Assembly (NCBI RefSeq): GCF_030717995.2
Contig: NZ_CP157743.1
Span: forward strand, 1,736,001 to 1,800,000
Reading direction: 5' to 3'
Length of the DNA: 64,000 bases
Source: Methylomarinum sp. Ch1-1
GTDB taxonomy: Bacteria > Pseudomonadota > Gammaproteobacteria > Methylococcales > Methylomonadaceae
In this document: piece by piece, positions 52,348-61,760 of the stretch
How positions within the stretch are numbered: the first letter of the stretch is position 1
Layout of the letters: each line of letters starts with the position of its first letter
Program-made: the position numbers and the translations under genes
The notes under the pieces: generated by a model
What the model was told of the DNA's origin: nothing
The model's input: only the letters and a program-made list of their open reading frames with translations
Databases searched by the model: none

Positions 52348-53571
52348 ATGCCGCATTATTCCTATATCGCATTGGACAACAGCGGCGCAGAGGTTTCCGG
52401 CCGGGTGCAGGCCGATGACATGGGCGCGGCGAATTTGATGTTGCGTCAGCGCGGATTACGGGTGATGGAGTTGCAGGAGCGCAACAGAAAGGAAGGCTTT
52501 CTCGGTCAGGCCAATTTCTCCGATTGGCTGGCCTCGCAGCGCTCGGTCGGCAACGCTTCGATGATTTTTTTCTTCCGCCAGATGGCGTTCATGCTGCGCG
52601 CCGGTCTTTCCATCACGCAGGCCTTGGAGCTGGCTCAGAAACAGATTTCGAGCCCCCGGCTCAATTTGACCATCCGCCTGATATTACTGGACATTCAGTC
52701 CGGGCAATCGTTGTCCACGGCGATGAAAAAGCATCCGGTCGTGTTTGCCGACATGGCGGTGAATCTGGTGGTGGCCGGAGAAACGACCGGCGATCTCGCT
52801 ACCATCATGGAGCGATTGGCCCTGCATCTGGACAAGAAGGCGGCGCTGCGCGCACAGATGATCAACGCGATGATTTATCCGGTCGTCGTGGTGTTGGCCG
52901 CGATCGGCGTGGGCGTGTTCATGGTGGTCAAGATCATTCCCAAGTTCGCCAAATTCCTGCTTGGCCAGGGCAAACCGCTGCCACCGTCCACGCAGGCGTT
53001 GATCGACATGTCCGATGCGGTGCGCGCGAATGGATTGACTATCGTCGGTACTTTGATCGCTGTGGTCGTTGCGTTGTTGGTGTTGTATCAAACCCGCGTC
53101 GGGCGGCGCTGGATCGATGCCGCTCTGCTGCGCCTGCCGGTGTTGGGCAAGTTGTCGACGACCGGAGCGATGGCGCAAATGACCTGGGCCTTGTCTATTC
53201 TGTTGCGCAGCGGCGTTACCGTATACGAGGCGATGAAAATCACCGCCAGTCTGCTCGGTAATCGGGTTTATAGCGATCAGTTGCAGGAGGCCGCCGGAAA
53301 AATTCTCCAGGGACGGGAGGTGGCCCGCAGCATTCGCCATCCGCGCATGCCGGCGTTGGTGGTGCAGATGATCGCGGTGGGCGAGAGCGCCGGCAGTCTG
53401 GATCATGTCTTGCAAGAATTGGGGGAGTATTACGAAAGATTGCTGGAAGTCGCGATCAAGCGCCTGTCGGCGCTGATCGAACCGGCGATGATCCTGGTGA
53501 TTGGCGGCATGGTCGGGTTCGTTTATTACGCCTTCTTCCAGGCCTTGTTCTCGTTGGTGAGCGGGCGCTAA
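52348..53571 (+). CDS. GspF/PilC/MshG-family inner-membrane platform protein
   Basis: 407 residues with the duplicated GspF domain: first copy FFFRQMAFMLRAGLSITQALELAQ near residue 74, second copy MAQMTWALSILLRSGVTVYEAMKI near residue 275, and three membrane segments (MIYPVVVVLAAIGVGVFMVVKII, LTIVGTLIAVVVALLVLYQ, AMILVIGGMVGFVYYAFFQALFSLV). The N-terminus (HYSYIALDNSGAEVSGRVQADD) is the usual start of the family. It forms the membrane platform contacted by the ATPase encoded immediately upstream. Confidence 0.93.
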   Translation: MPHYSYIALDNSGAEVSGRVQADDMGAANLMLRQRGLRVMELQERNRKEGFLGQANFSDWLASQRSVGNASMIFFFRQMAFMLRAGLSITQALELAQKQISSPRLNLTIRLILLDIQSGQSLSTAMKKHPVVFADMAVNLVVAGETTGDLATIMERLALHLDKKAALRAQMINAMIYPVVVVLAAIGVGVFMVVKIIPKFAKFLLGQGKPLPPSTQALIDMSDAVRANGLTIVGTLIAVVVALLVLYQTRVGRRWIDAALLRLPVLGKLSTTGAMAQMTWALSILLRSGVTVYEAMKITASLLGNRVYSDQLQEAAGKILQGREVARSIRHPRMPALVVQMIAVGESAGSLDHVLQELGEYYERLLEVAIKRLSALIEPAMILVIGGMVGFVYYAFFQALFSLVSGR

Positions 53572-53782
53572 CGTGCGCCCGGTGATAAACTTGCCATCTT
53601 CCCGATGATGGCGTCATGGTTGCGCGGGATTTTGAAACGAGTGTGAGTTAAGAATGACGGTGTAGCGCGTAAAGCGAAACTGCAATGTTTCTCAGGAGAG
53701 CGGCAAAAGCCTCTTTTCGTGGAAGAGGGGGAGAGGAGCGTGGCGTCAAGCGCCATCACCGTTGGGACAAAATGAGGGTTTA

Positions 53783-54223
53783 ATGAAAATTTATTGGGTA
53801 TTGTGTGCATCGTTGTTGGTATATCAGGCCGCCTCGGCCAATGGTTCCGCCAACGATCATTATTCGCCAAGGCCTGGCCAAACGGAAGCGCAATGGGTGC
53901 GTGATCCTTTTACGCCGAGCAGGCAGATGTACGAGATCGTGGGAACGCAATCCGGTATGGCGAGAGGGGCTTACGGCTTCGTGCCTTCGCTCGAAGCCGA
54001 GCGTATCCCGCAAATGAAACTGCGTGGTTTGATCAACCCTGACGACAAGGAGTTTATCGCCTTGCTCGAAGTGAAGGGGGTGGGCACGTTTATGGTGCGA
54101 GAAGGCGATGAATTTAATATCGATCCGTCACAGCCGAAAAATGCGGTTCGAATCGGTAAGATAACGCGCCTGAGCGTCACCGTCGAGACCGGCATGCTGG
54201 GTTCGATTCGGGTATTAAGATGA
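53783..54223 (+). CDS. PilP/MshK-like periplasmic protein
   Basis: I start at the ATG 53783, so the protein (146 residues) begins with a signal peptide KIYWVLCASLLVYQAASANG. The body contains EAQWVRDPFTPSRQMYE, MKLRGLINPDDKEFIALLEVKGVGTFMVREGDEFNI and ends IGKITRLSVTVETGMLGSIRVLR, which resembles the beta domain of PilP/GspC-type proteins that contact the secretin. It is the last gene of the locus, 211 bases after the GspF-like gene. Confidence 0.78.
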   Translation: MKIYWVLCASLLVYQAASANGSANDHYSPRPGQTEAQWVRDPFTPSRQMYEIVGTQSGMARGAYGFVPSLEAERIPQMKLRGLINPDDKEFIALLEVKGVGTFMVREGDEFNIDPSQPKNAVRIGKITRLSVTVETGMLGSIRVLR

Positions 54224-54263
54224 TCGTCGTCCGATGCGGTTTGCTTCCACGCTCTTGAGTTTG

Positions 54264-54770
54264 CAGCAATTCCCGGTTTGAGCATTTTTGCTGTGTTTAA
54301 CCTGAGTACGGGGTAAGAAACCAGCCTGTATTAGCTAGCGCTTCCAGAAGACGCCGTTCACCCAGCACCTAAGTAAACCCACATGCGGGGCGGGTTATTT
54401 AACCCGCCCCGAACGTTCAATTTGCTTTGGGTTCGGTTGAATCGTTCAGGACGGGGTTACAAACCTCGTCCTGCTCAGGCACCTAAATAAACGAAGATGA
54501 TTTATCGTAGCCATTAGCCTATGGAATTTAGGTGCTGGGTGAATACGTCCATGCCGCCACATGCGGGGCGGGTTATTTAACCCGTCCCGAACGTTCAATT
54601 TGCTTTGGGTTCGGTTGAATCGTTCAGGACGGGGTTACAAACCTCGTCCTGCTCAGCTGCCTCGTGCTGTAGGTGATTATTCAGCGTAGTTTTGTCACAG
54701 GGGTAGCTTATTGATTTATCGGGAAATCATCACCTACTGCCTAAATCCTGAAAGATATTGAATAGTTACA
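54264..54770. repeat. Nested repeat cluster after the pilus locus
   Basis: A B-like left end (GCAGCAATTCCCGGTTTGAG, 54264) is followed by a C element (54357-54543) whose left arm carries an inserted 98-bp segment (54381-54478: ACATGCGGGGCGGGTTATTT to CTCGTCCTGCTCAG). The same segment recurs at 54560-54656. A shortened family A copy (GTGATTATTCAG to TTGAATAGTTAC) spans about 54676-54770. No gene is visible. Confidence 0.8.
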
Positions 54771-54820
54771 ATAGATGCTGTACTAGGCGGAAGCGGAAAT
54801 AAGACAAATGGAAAAAATCA

Positions 54821-56152
54821 ATGATGAAAAGTATGAGTTTACGTTTTCAAATTACCTATCGGGTATTGTTGTTTGCCGTTGGCATCATGGTACTGGGCGG
54901 CGCGGTCGCGATCTGGCAGGCGCGCAATGCCGTCGACGACGAAGTCGAATCCTCGATTAATCTTGCTTTGCAATTGGTCAAGCTGGGATTTTCGGCGGCG
55001 CCGAATCCGGAACTTGACCAAACCGACTGGATTTATCGCCTGAACGCGTTAAAACAGACCCGCCATTTAAATATACAGTTGAAAGACCCTTCGGGCAGAC
55101 TGATCGATATTGCCGGCAGCAGTGGCGCAACGGGACAAGACGATTTGCCGCCGCGTTGGTTTTCGAACCTGGTCAGCGGAGATTATCCGAAGGTCGAACA
55201 TCAAATCAAGACGATCGACGATAAAACGCTGACACTGATCATTCAGGCCAATCCGATGGATGAAATCACCGAAGTTTGGCAGGAAACCAGCGCATTCTTC
55301 ATGACCATCTGTATGTTGGTGTTGTTGATTTTTCTGGCCGTTCATGTAGTCTTCAATAAAACCCTACAGGCCATCGATACGATCGTGGACACGTTGAAGC
55401 TGATTGAAACCGGCGAATATCGGAAAAAATTGCCGGATTTTTCGACTCAGGAATATGACAGTATCGCCGGAGCCATCAATCACATGACCGATGTGTTGGA
55501 AAAGACGCGGCAACTGAACCGTGCGCTGACCCAGCATTCCTTGCAGATACAGGAGGAGGAGAGACAGCGGTTATCCCAGGAATTGCATGATGAGCTCGGA
55601 CAGTCGTTGACGGCAATCAAGGTGATGGCGGCGACGGCGGCGCACCGGAATGCCGACACGCCTAAAATCACCCAATCGATCACCGAGATTTGCGATCATC
55701 TGATTACCGTGGTGCGTTCGATGATGCAGCAATTGCATCCGTTGATATTGCGCGAATTGGGTTTGAAAGCGACGCTGGAAGACCTGGTCGAACATTGGAT
55801 GGAACGCAATCCGGCCTTATCGGTGCAGCTGCAATGCGACGATGCGATCGACGCGCTGGACAGCGCCATCACCATTCAGTTATTTCGCGTGATTCAAGAG
55901 TGCCTGACCAACATCAATCGCCATGCCGATGCCAGTCGCGTTAACATTACCCTGGCAATCGATCCGGAGCGTCCGAATCTGTTGATGGCGCGGATAGTCG
56001 ATGATGGTCAGGGCTGCAATATCGATCAGGTCGCCACCGGTTTCGGACTGTTGGGCATGAAAGAAAGAATCAAATCATTGGACGGAGAATTTTCGCTACA
56101 TTCACGGCCAGGCGAGGGAATGACGGTCGAGGCCAGCATCCCGATCGCATGA
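54821..56152 (+). CDS. mxaY: MxaY-like sensor histidine kinase (LapD/MoxY N-terminal domain)
   Basis: 443 residues: first span ITYRVLLFAVGIMVLGGAVAIW, a periplasmic LapD/MoxY-type domain of about 110 residues (ARNAVDDEVESSINLALQLVKLGF onward), second span FFMTICMLVLLIFLAVHVVF, HAMP (LIETGEYRKKLPDFSTQEYDSIAGAINHM), HisKA_3 dimerisation domain with EERQRLSQELHDELGQSLTAI (His near 256) and an ATPase domain ending FGLLGMKERIKSLDGEF. MoxY/MxaY kinases control methanol dehydrogenase expression; in one methanotroph MxaY governs the lanthanide-dependent switch between mxaF and xoxF. Position beside mxa genes supports the same role, with the NarL-type regulator at 57912 as the likely partner. Confidence 0.85.
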   Translation: MMKSMSLRFQITYRVLLFAVGIMVLGGAVAIWQARNAVDDEVESSINLALQLVKLGFSAAPNPELDQTDWIYRLNALKQTRHLNIQLKDPSGRLIDIAGSSGATGQDDLPPRWFSNLVSGDYPKVEHQIKTIDDKTLTLIIQANPMDEITEVWQETSAFFMTICMLVLLIFLAVHVVFNKTLQAIDTIVDTLKLIETGEYRKKLPDFSTQEYDSIAGAINHMTDVLEKTRQLNRALTQHSLQIQEEERQRLSQELHDELGQSLTAIKVMAATAAHRNADTPKITQSITEICDHLITVVRSMMQQLHPLILRELGLKATLEDLVEHWMERNPALSVQLQCDDAIDALDSAITIQLFRVIQECLTNINRHADASRVNITLAIDPERPNLLMARIVDDGQGCNIDQVATGFGLLGMKERIKSLDGEFSLHSRPGEGMTVEASIPIA

Positions 56153-56324
56153 CAGAACAGAAAATCGGAGTTTTGCGGGTTGACGACTTCCGTGCAGGGA
56201 AGTCGTGCGGAACTGTAACCTCGCCGGTCTGCATGGGGAATGAATAATTCCCGGTTACGCGCGGGAGACCTTCCCTTACCGAATTGACGCGGGTCTTCGA
56301 TAATGTCTGCCTTTTGTTAAGCGG
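56153..56324 (+). other. Spacer with hairpins between mxaY and mxaD-like genes
   Basis: GACTTCCGTGCAGGGAAGTC at 56180 is a hairpin; GGGAATGAATAATTCCC at 56235 is another. One or both may be terminator or processing signals. Confidence 0.5.
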
Positions 56325-56855
56325 ATGTTTGATATGAAGCCATACTACTTAATTTATCTTTATCTACTGTTGTTGCCCTTTGTTGCCGAGGCGCACGGAC
56401 CGACGCCTCAGAAAGCCAGAGAAAGCTTGGTCATCAATGCGCCGGCGTCTAAAGTCTGGCCGTTGGTTAAGGATTTCGACCGTATTGCCGAATGGCATCC
56501 CGGCGTGACAGACAGTTCCGGCGATGGCAATAACGAGGCCGGCGCGGTGCGCAGGTTAACCCTGGAAAACGGCGGCGTGCTGGAGGAAGGCCTGGATTAT
56601 TACAGCGACGCCGATCACGAATACAGTTATCGTCTGAAGACCGAAAACCTCGAGGCGCTGCCGGTCAGTTTTTATACCATGTCGCTGCAACTGATCGCCG
56701 AAGGCGAAAAAACCCAGGTTAAATGGAAGGGGCGTTTTTATCGCGGCGACACCAGTAACTTCCCGCCGGAAAACCTCAATGACGCCGCAGCGATCGAGGC
56801 GATGACGGCGTTCATCAAGCAGGGCTTGGCCGGACTGAAAGGCAAATTCGAATAG
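56325..56855 (+). CDS. mxaD: MxaD-like SRPBCC periplasmic protein
   Basis: 176 residues with an N-terminal signal peptide (KPYYLIYLYLLLLPFVAEAHGP) and a START/SRPBCC fold (ESLVINAPASKVWPLVKDFDRIAEWHPGVTDSSGDGNNEAGAVRRLTLENGG). MxaD proteins of methylotrophs share this size, location and fold and are thought to help electron transfer between methanol dehydrogenase and cytochrome cL. The gene is placed between the sensor kinase and mxaF instead of at the distal end of the mxa cluster. The assignment rests on fold and context. Confidence 0.72.
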   Translation: MFDMKPYYLIYLYLLLLPFVAEAHGPTPQKARESLVINAPASKVWPLVKDFDRIAEWHPGVTDSSGDGNNEAGAVRRLTLENGGVLEEGLDYYSDADHEYSYRLKTENLEALPVSFYTMSLQLIAEGEKTQVKWKGRFYRGDTSNFPPENLNDAAAIEAMTAFIKQGLAGLKGKFE

Positions 56856-56856
56856 C

Positions 56857-57792
56857 ATGAAGGCTTTTTTTCTGGTCATGATGCTGACCTTCTCTGGAGT
56901 GACCGGGGCAGGCTCCTATGTCTTCATCAACCAGCAGCAGGGGAGTTCGATCAGTGTTTATGATGGCCAGAACATGCGTCTGCTGCGCAGCATTCCCGCG
57001 TTGGAAGGTCCGGCCGGCATTGCCATAGACGTCGAAAACGATTGGTTGGCGGTCAGTTATCCGGAACAAGGCATGATCAGCTTCATCGACAGCCGCCGGC
57101 TGATTCCGTTGGAGCATATCGCCGTCGGCGGCAGCCCCTTCGGCTTAGCTATCGCCGCCGGCAAGCTGTTTTACGGCGACTGGAACGGCGGTTTCGCCGG
57201 GGTCGTCGATCCGGCAGACGGCCGTTTGCTGAAAAAAATTCCGGTCGGCCAATCCCCGGCCGGACTGGTTGCCGTCACGGAAAGAGATCTGGTGCTGGTG
57301 CTTAACCGGGAAAGCGACAGTATTTCGGTCATCGACGCGAGCACGTTGCAACGCTTGAAAAACATCCCGGTCGGTAAGGCGCCGTTCGCGCTCGACCATG
57401 ATGGCCGCTACGCCTATGTGGTCAACTCCACCAGCAATGATCTGAGCGTAATCGATCTGGATCGTTTAATCGAAATCCGGCGCATCGCTACCGGTCGGAT
57501 GCCTTACGGCGTCGCGCTCGATTGCTCCGGACACAGGCTCTATGTCAGCAATCAGCTGGAAAATACTGTCAGCGTCATCGACACGGTCAAAGGACGTATC
57601 ACCGAGACCATGAATACCGGCGCCTATCCGGAAAACATCGCCCTGGATCAAGACAATCGACGTCTGTATGTGTTGAACTGGCTGGACGCCACCTTGAGCA
57701 TATTCGATACACGCAATCACAATTTATTGCAAACGGTGGAGTTGGAGGAAGGCAGTCGCGCCTTCGGCCGGTTCGTTTTGAGTAACCGATAG
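56857..57792 (+). CDS. YVTN beta-propeller protein, copy 2
   Basis: 311 residues; signal peptide KAFFLVMMLTFSGVTGAGS then repeats of about 40 residues with (S)VIDxxxxxxxxxIPVGxxPxG patterns (ISVIDASTLQRLKNIPVGKAPFALDHD, LSVIDLDRLIEIRRIATGRMPYGVALD, VSVIDTVKGRITETMNTGAYPENIALD). The start is 1 base after the mxaD-like stop, so they are co-transcribed. It is related to the propeller at 39400-40356 and, like it, neighbours a NarL-type regulator. A periplasmic role linked to methanol dehydrogenase is inference. Confidence 0.85.
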   Translation: MKAFFLVMMLTFSGVTGAGSYVFINQQQGSSISVYDGQNMRLLRSIPALEGPAGIAIDVENDWLAVSYPEQGMISFIDSRRLIPLEHIAVGGSPFGLAIAAGKLFYGDWNGGFAGVVDPADGRLLKKIPVGQSPAGLVAVTERDLVLVLNRESDSISVIDASTLQRLKNIPVGKAPFALDHDGRYAYVVNSTSNDLSVIDLDRLIEIRRIATGRMPYGVALDCSGHRLYVSNQLENTVSVIDTVKGRITETMNTGAYPENIALDQDNRRLYVLNWLDATLSIFDTRNHNLLQTVELEEGSRAFGRFVLSNR

Positions 57793-57804
57793 AGGCGAAT
57801 CATT

Positions 57805-57900
57805 CAAGGTGCATGAAATGCGCCTACAGCGGATGAAGGATATTCGGGCGACCCAGTGCTTCCGCGCAAGTCTGGTGTAGGGTGCATTCCATGCACCGAA
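57805..57900. repeat. REP hairpins between convergent genes
   Basis: AAGGTGCATGAAATGCGCCTAC at 57809 and GTAGGGTGCATTCCATGCACC at 57877 are inverted REPs with GTAG feet facing each other, placed between the propeller and the convergent regulator; a probable bidirectional transcript-end structure. Confidence 0.75.
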
Positions 57901-57911
57901 CCCTTGCGAAT

Positions 57912-58559
57912 CTATTCAATCAAGCCCTGCCGGTTGGCCAATAAAGTCAATTCGGCGATGTTCTTGACCTCCAGTTTTTCTTTGATATTAGTAGCGTGAT
58001 TGCATACGGTCTTGTAGCTTAAATGTAACTTTTCCGCGATATCCCGGGAAGTCAGGCCGTGCGCCAGCAGGCAGAAGATATCGAATTCCCGCGGCGATAG
58101 CTTGCTGACTTTTTGCTCTTCGTCTTCACCGGTCACCATCGAGACGGCCAGTTTTTGCGCCAGTTCCAAATCAATATAGGTTTGTCCTTGGGCGACCGCG
58201 CAGACCGCGGTGATCAGGGTTTCCGGTATGCTGTTCTTGGTGATGTAGCCTTTGGCGCCGGCCTTGATCGCGCGGGTGGCGTAAATCGCCTCGTCATGAA
58301 TGCTGAAGACTAGGATTTTGCATTTGCTGTCGCGGCTCAACAATCGTCGGATGCATTCGAGTCCGCCTATTCCGGGCATCGATAAATCCAATACGACGAC
58401 ATCGGTTGCTTGTTGATGATAGAGTTGGCAAGCCGTTTCGCCGCGATCGGCTTCATAGATGTCGCCGATTTTATCGGAAAGCGACAGGTAGGTTTTATAT
58501 CCCGCTCTGACCACAGCATGGTCGTCAACCAACAGAACACTGTATTTAGACATCCGCAA
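57912..58559 (-). CDS. mxaB: NarL/FixJ-type response regulator adjacent to mxaF (MxaB-like)
   Basis: 215 residues: receiver domain (SVLLVDDHAVVRAGYKTYLSLSDKIG, phospho-Asp in VVVLDLSMPGIGGLE, switch region KGYITKNSIPETL) and LuxR-type HTH (LSPREFDIFCLLAHGLTSRDIAEKLHLSYKTVCNHATNIKEKL). It is divergent from mxaF, and methanotroph MxaB regulators occupy this position and activate mxaF. The close paralogue at 40379-41032 shares most of the sequence, including the recognition helix with few changes. Partner kinase is probably the MxaY-like protein at 54821. Confidence 0.85.
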   Translation of the reverse strand: MRMSKYSVLLVDDHAVVRAGYKTYLSLSDKIGDIYEADRGETACQLYHQQATDVVVLDLSMPGIGGLECIRRLLSRDSKCKILVFSIHDEAIYATRAIKAGAKGYITKNSIPETLITAVCAVAQGQTYIDLELAQKLAVSMVTGEDEEQKVSKLSPREFDIFCLLAHGLTSRDIAEKLHLSYKTVCNHATNIKEKLEVKNIAELTLLANRQGLIE

Positions 58560-58858
58560 GTAAGTCCATCCATATAAAAGCCGCTTATCATGAGTGTTTT
58601 ATGTCACGAACGCCATAGGAGCTTTTCCCGTTTAACGAGAAATTCGGAAAACGGGAATTTTTCTTGATAGTTTCTCTGGATTTTTCCCGCCTCATTAGGC
58701 GCTGATTCCGTATGCCGCTCGTATTAAAAAAAATATGATATGCACCTGGCGTCGGTCAGTGGGAAAACTTATTTTGCCTTGATCAAGTGGCTGTTATTTC
58801 ACTGCAACAATAACGTCACTGGCTGACGCTTACCATTAAAAAGATACCTGGAGGAAAC
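58560..58858 (+). promoter_or_regulatory. mxaB-mxaF divergent control region
   Basis: About 300 bases. CGTTTAACGAGAAATTCGG and AAAACGGGAATTTTTCTTG at 58630-58670 contain inverted AACGAGAAA-like and GGAAAA repeats, possible operator sites. CTGGAGGAAAC is a strong ribosome-binding site for mxaF. The region is AT-rich before the start but no core promoter could be assigned with confidence. Confidence 0.5.
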
Positions 58859-60667
58859 ATGCAAATTTCGAAATTTGCTCGGAACATGAGCGCGACGGCC
58901 GTCGTGTCAGGCGCAATTTTGACGCTGTCACAGCCGTCCTACGCCAATAAAGAACTCGATAAGCTGTCGATGCAGAACACCAATTGGGTGATGCAGACCA
59001 AGGATTACAAGTCCACTCATTACAGCCCGATGTATGACATCAATGTCACTAATGTGCATAAGCTGAAACCCGCATGGACTTTTTCGACCGGCGTGTTGAA
59101 CGGGCACGAAGGTGGGCCGTTGGTGGTCGACGGCATCATGTATGTGCATTCGCCGTATCCCAATAATGTATTCGCGATCGATCTGGACAGCCCGGATACC
59201 ATTTTATGGCAATACAAGCCGAAACAGAATCCGGCGGCGAGGGCCGTGGCCTGTTGCGACGTGGTCAATCGGGGCCTGGCTTACGCGCCGGGCACCAAGG
59301 ATTATCCGGCGACCATTTTTCTGAACCAACTGGACGGCCATGTCGTCGCGCTGGACGCGAAGACCGGTGAATTACGCTGGAAAATGGAAAACTCCGATAT
59401 CGCGATGGGCTCGACCCTGACCGTCGCGCCGTTCGTCGCCAAGGATAAGGTGATCGTCGGCAGTTCCGGCGCAGAGCTGGGTGTGCGCGGTTATGCGACC
59501 GCCTATAACATCAAGGATGGCAAGCAGGAATGGCGCGTTTACGCGACCGGTCCCGACGAAGACATCAATCTGGCCAAGGATTTCAATAAAGACAATCCGC
59601 ATTACGGTCGTTTCGGTTTGGGCTTGAAAACCTGGGAAGGCGACGCCTGGAAAATAGGCGGCGGCACCAACTGGGGCTGGTACGCCTATGACACCGACCT
59701 GGAAATGCTTTATTACGGCTCCGGCAACCCGGCGCCATGGAACGAAACGATGCGTCCCGGCGACAACAAATGGACCATGACCATCTGGGGCCGCGATATC
59801 GATACCGGCGAAGCCAAGTTCGGCTATCAAAAAACGCCGCACGACGAATGGGACTATGCCGGCGTCAACTACATGGGTTTGTCCGAACAAAAAGTCGACG
59901 GCAAGATGACCAAGCTGCTGACCCATCCGGACCGCAATGGCATCGTCTATACCCTGAATCGCGAAACCGGCGATTTGGTTAATGCCTTCAAGATCGACGA
60001 TACCGTCAACTGGGTCAAGAAAGTCGATTTGAAAACCGGTTTGCCGATCCGCGATCCCGAATATTCGACACGCATGGATCATGAGGCCAAAGGCATTTGC
60101 CCGTCGGCAATGGGGTATCACAACCAGGGCATCGAGTCCTACGATCCTGCCAGAAAACTGTTCTTCATGGGCGTCAATCACATCTGCATGGACTGGGAAC
60201 CGTTCATGTTGCCATACCGCGCGGGCCAGTTTTTCGTTGGCGCGACCTTGAACATGTATCCGGGGCCTAAAGGCACCTTGGGGCAGGTCAAGGCGATGAA
60301 CGCGGTAACCGGCGAGTTCGCCTGGGAAGTGCAGGAGAAATTCGCGGTCTGGGGCGGCACTTTGGCGACGGCCGGCGATTTGGTGTTCTACGGTACGCTG
60401 GACGGTTACATCAAGGCCCTGCATTCGGAAACCGGCGAGGAGTTGTGGAAATTCAAGCTGCCGTCCGGCGTGATCGGTCATCCGATTACTTATAAACACG
60501 AGGGCAAGCAATATGTCGCGATCTACTATGGCGTCGGCGGCTGGCCTGGCGTCGGTCTGGTCTTCGACCTGCAGGATCCGACTGCCGGTTTAGGCGCGGT
60601 GGGCGCGTTTAAGGAGCTGGCGCATCATACCCAAATGGGTGGCGGTGTGATGGTGTTCTCACTGTAA
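58859..60667 (+). CDS. mxaF: methanol dehydrogenase large subunit, calcium type
   Basis: PQQ enzyme oxidising methanol to formaldehyde in the periplasm; 602 residues with a signal peptide to about residue 29. Active-site features: vicinal disulfide Cys132-Cys133 ([10 protein letters not shown]), Glu206 in SGAELG and Asn290 in GSGNP as probable calcium ligands, catalytic Asp332 in [10 protein letters not shown]. The residue two after the catalytic Asp is Ala334, as in MxaF; lanthanide XoxF enzymes have Asp there. Trp-rich propeller repeats are present throughout. mxaJ follows after a repeat-containing gap. Its expression is expected to be governed by MxaB/MxaY. Confidence 0.97.
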   Translation: MQISKFARNMSATAVVSGAILTLSQPSYANKELDKLSMQNTNWVMQTKDYKSTHYSPMYDINVTNVHKLKPAWTFSTGVLNGHEGGPLVVDGIMYVHSPYPNNVFAIDLDSPDTILWQYKPKQNPAARAVACCDVVNRGLAYAPGTKDYPATIFLNQLDGHVVALDAKTGELRWKMENSDIAMGSTLTVAPFVAKDKVIVGSSGAELGVRGYATAYNIKDGKQEWRVYATGPDEDINLAKDFNKDNPHYGRFGLGLKTWEGDAWKIGGGTNWGWYAYDTDLEMLYYGSGNPAPWNETMRPGDNKWTMTIWGRDIDTGEAKFGYQKTPHDEWDYAGVNYMGLSEQKVDGKMTKLLTHPDRNGIVYTLNRETGDLVNAFKIDDTVNWVKKVDLKTGLPIRDPEYSTRMDHEAKGICPSAMGYHNQGIESYDPARKLFFMGVNHICMDWEPFMLPYRAGQFFVGATLNMYPGPKGTLGQVKAMNAVTGEFAWEVQEKFAVWGGTLATAGDLVFYGTLDGYIKALHSETGEELWKFKLPSGVIGHPITYKHEGKQYVAIYYGVGGWPGVGLVFDLQDPTAGLGAVGAFKELAHHTQMGGGVMVFSL

Positions 60668-60687
60668 ACTTTTGACATTGTTGCCAG

Positions 60688-60790
60688 ACTGAACTGTCAG
60701 GGAGTGCTTCCGCACACCCTGACCTACCACCTCAGTATGATGTGGAAGTCGTAGGTCATGTTTCCGTGGTAGCGGGTACATGACGATCTG
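60688..60790. repeat. Family E double hairpin between mxaF and mxaJ
   Basis: GTCAGGGAGTGCTTCCGCAC followed by ACCCTGAC forms a hairpin; then GTAGGTCATGTTTCCG and GGGTACATGAC form a second. The same pair recurs between mxaG and mxaI (62360-62470), so the operon has a matching repeat in both large gaps. Confidence 0.8.
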
Positions 60791-60845
60791 ATCTTACGGG
60801 GGCAGATGGCCGGCAACGATCACACAACGATAACGAATGAAGTGA

Positions 60846-61760
60846 ATGATGACGTTTAAACAAAAAATAGTTTCTTTTTTGACTGTGGGGTTCAGTTGCG
60901 CCGCGCTACCAGGCTGTGCGGGAATGCAAGCCGAGGATATCGAGCGTTATGTGCAAAATACCGTGGTCGACGGGCCGGTGTTGAGGGTCTGCGCTGCGGA
61001 AAACGAAATGCCTTATTCCAATAAACAAGGCGAAGGTTTTGAGAACAAGCTGACTCGGTTCATGGGCGCGAAGCTGAACCGCAAGATTGAATATGTGTAT
61101 TGGAAGGACCCGCGTTATTACGTACGCGACTTCCTGCAAAAGGGGCGGTGCGATGTCGCTGTCGGCGTCGATACCGGCGACCCTCGCGTCGCGACGACGA
61201 TTCCTTATTACCGTTCCGGCTATGTCTTCATTTCCCGCGAGCAGGACGATCTGGCTTTGCAGAACTGGGATAGCGAGGTGTTGCGTCGAGCCAAGCGTAT
61301 CGGTTTCATTCCCGGTACACCGTCTGAAGTGATGTTGAAGAAAATCGGTCGTTACCACGACATGTTCAATTACAACAAGGAGTTGGTTGGCTTTAAGTCG
61401 CGCCGCAACCAATATGTCAAGTACGAACCCGTCAAGCTGGTGGACGATGTCGCCGACGGCAAGGCGGAAGTCGCGGTGTTGTGGGGGCCGTCAGCAGCGC
61501 GATATGTGCAAGAGGCTAACACGCCGCTGAAGATGACGGTGATCCCGGACAACAATACCCGCTCTGACGGCCGGAAAGTCGGATTTCATTACAGCACGTC
61601 GATGGCAGTGCGCAAGGACGATAGCGAGCTGTTGGAACAACTGAATCAATTTATTCAACAAAACCAAGGCCAAATCACCGCGGTGCTGGAGCAGGAGGGC
61701 ATTCCCTTGTTGCCGGTGCCGGAAACGGAATTGGCCCTAAACTCACAGGATAATCAATGA
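60846..61760 (+). CDS. mxaJ: MxaJ periplasmic binding protein of the methanol dehydrogenase cluster
   Basis: 304 residues with a lipoprotein-type leader (VSFLTVGFSCAALPGCAGMQ) and a type 2 periplasmic-binding fold (LRVCAAENEMPYSNKQGEGFENKLTRFMGAKL, ending NQFIQQNQGQITAVLEQEGIPLLP). MxaJ proteins are encoded directly after mxaF in methylotrophs and are thought to help assemble or activate MxaFI. Two adjacent ATG codons (60846, 60849) are possible starts. Overlaps mxaG by ATGA at 61757. Confidence 0.9.
   Translation: MMTFKQKIVSFLTVGFSCAALPGCAGMQAEDIERYVQNTVVDGPVLRVCAAENEMPYSNKQGEGFENKLTRFMGAKLNRKIEYVYWKDPRYYVRDFLQKGRCDVAVGVDTGDPRVATTIPYYRSGYVFISREQDDLALQNWDSEVLRRAKRIGFIPGTPSEVMLKKIGRYHDMFNYNKELVGFKSRRNQYVKYEPVKLVDDVADGKAEVAVLWGPSAARYVQEANTPLKMTVIPDNNTRSDGRKVGFHYSTSMAVRKDDSELLEQLNQFIQQNQGQITAVLEQEGIPLLPVPETELALNSQDNQ

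Noticed and set aside
58859-60667. XoxF (lanthanide) methanol dehydrogenase
   Set aside because: The residue two after the catalytic Asp is Ala (WDYAG), and mxaJ, mxaG and mxaI follow; XoxF has Asp at that place and lacks mxaI.
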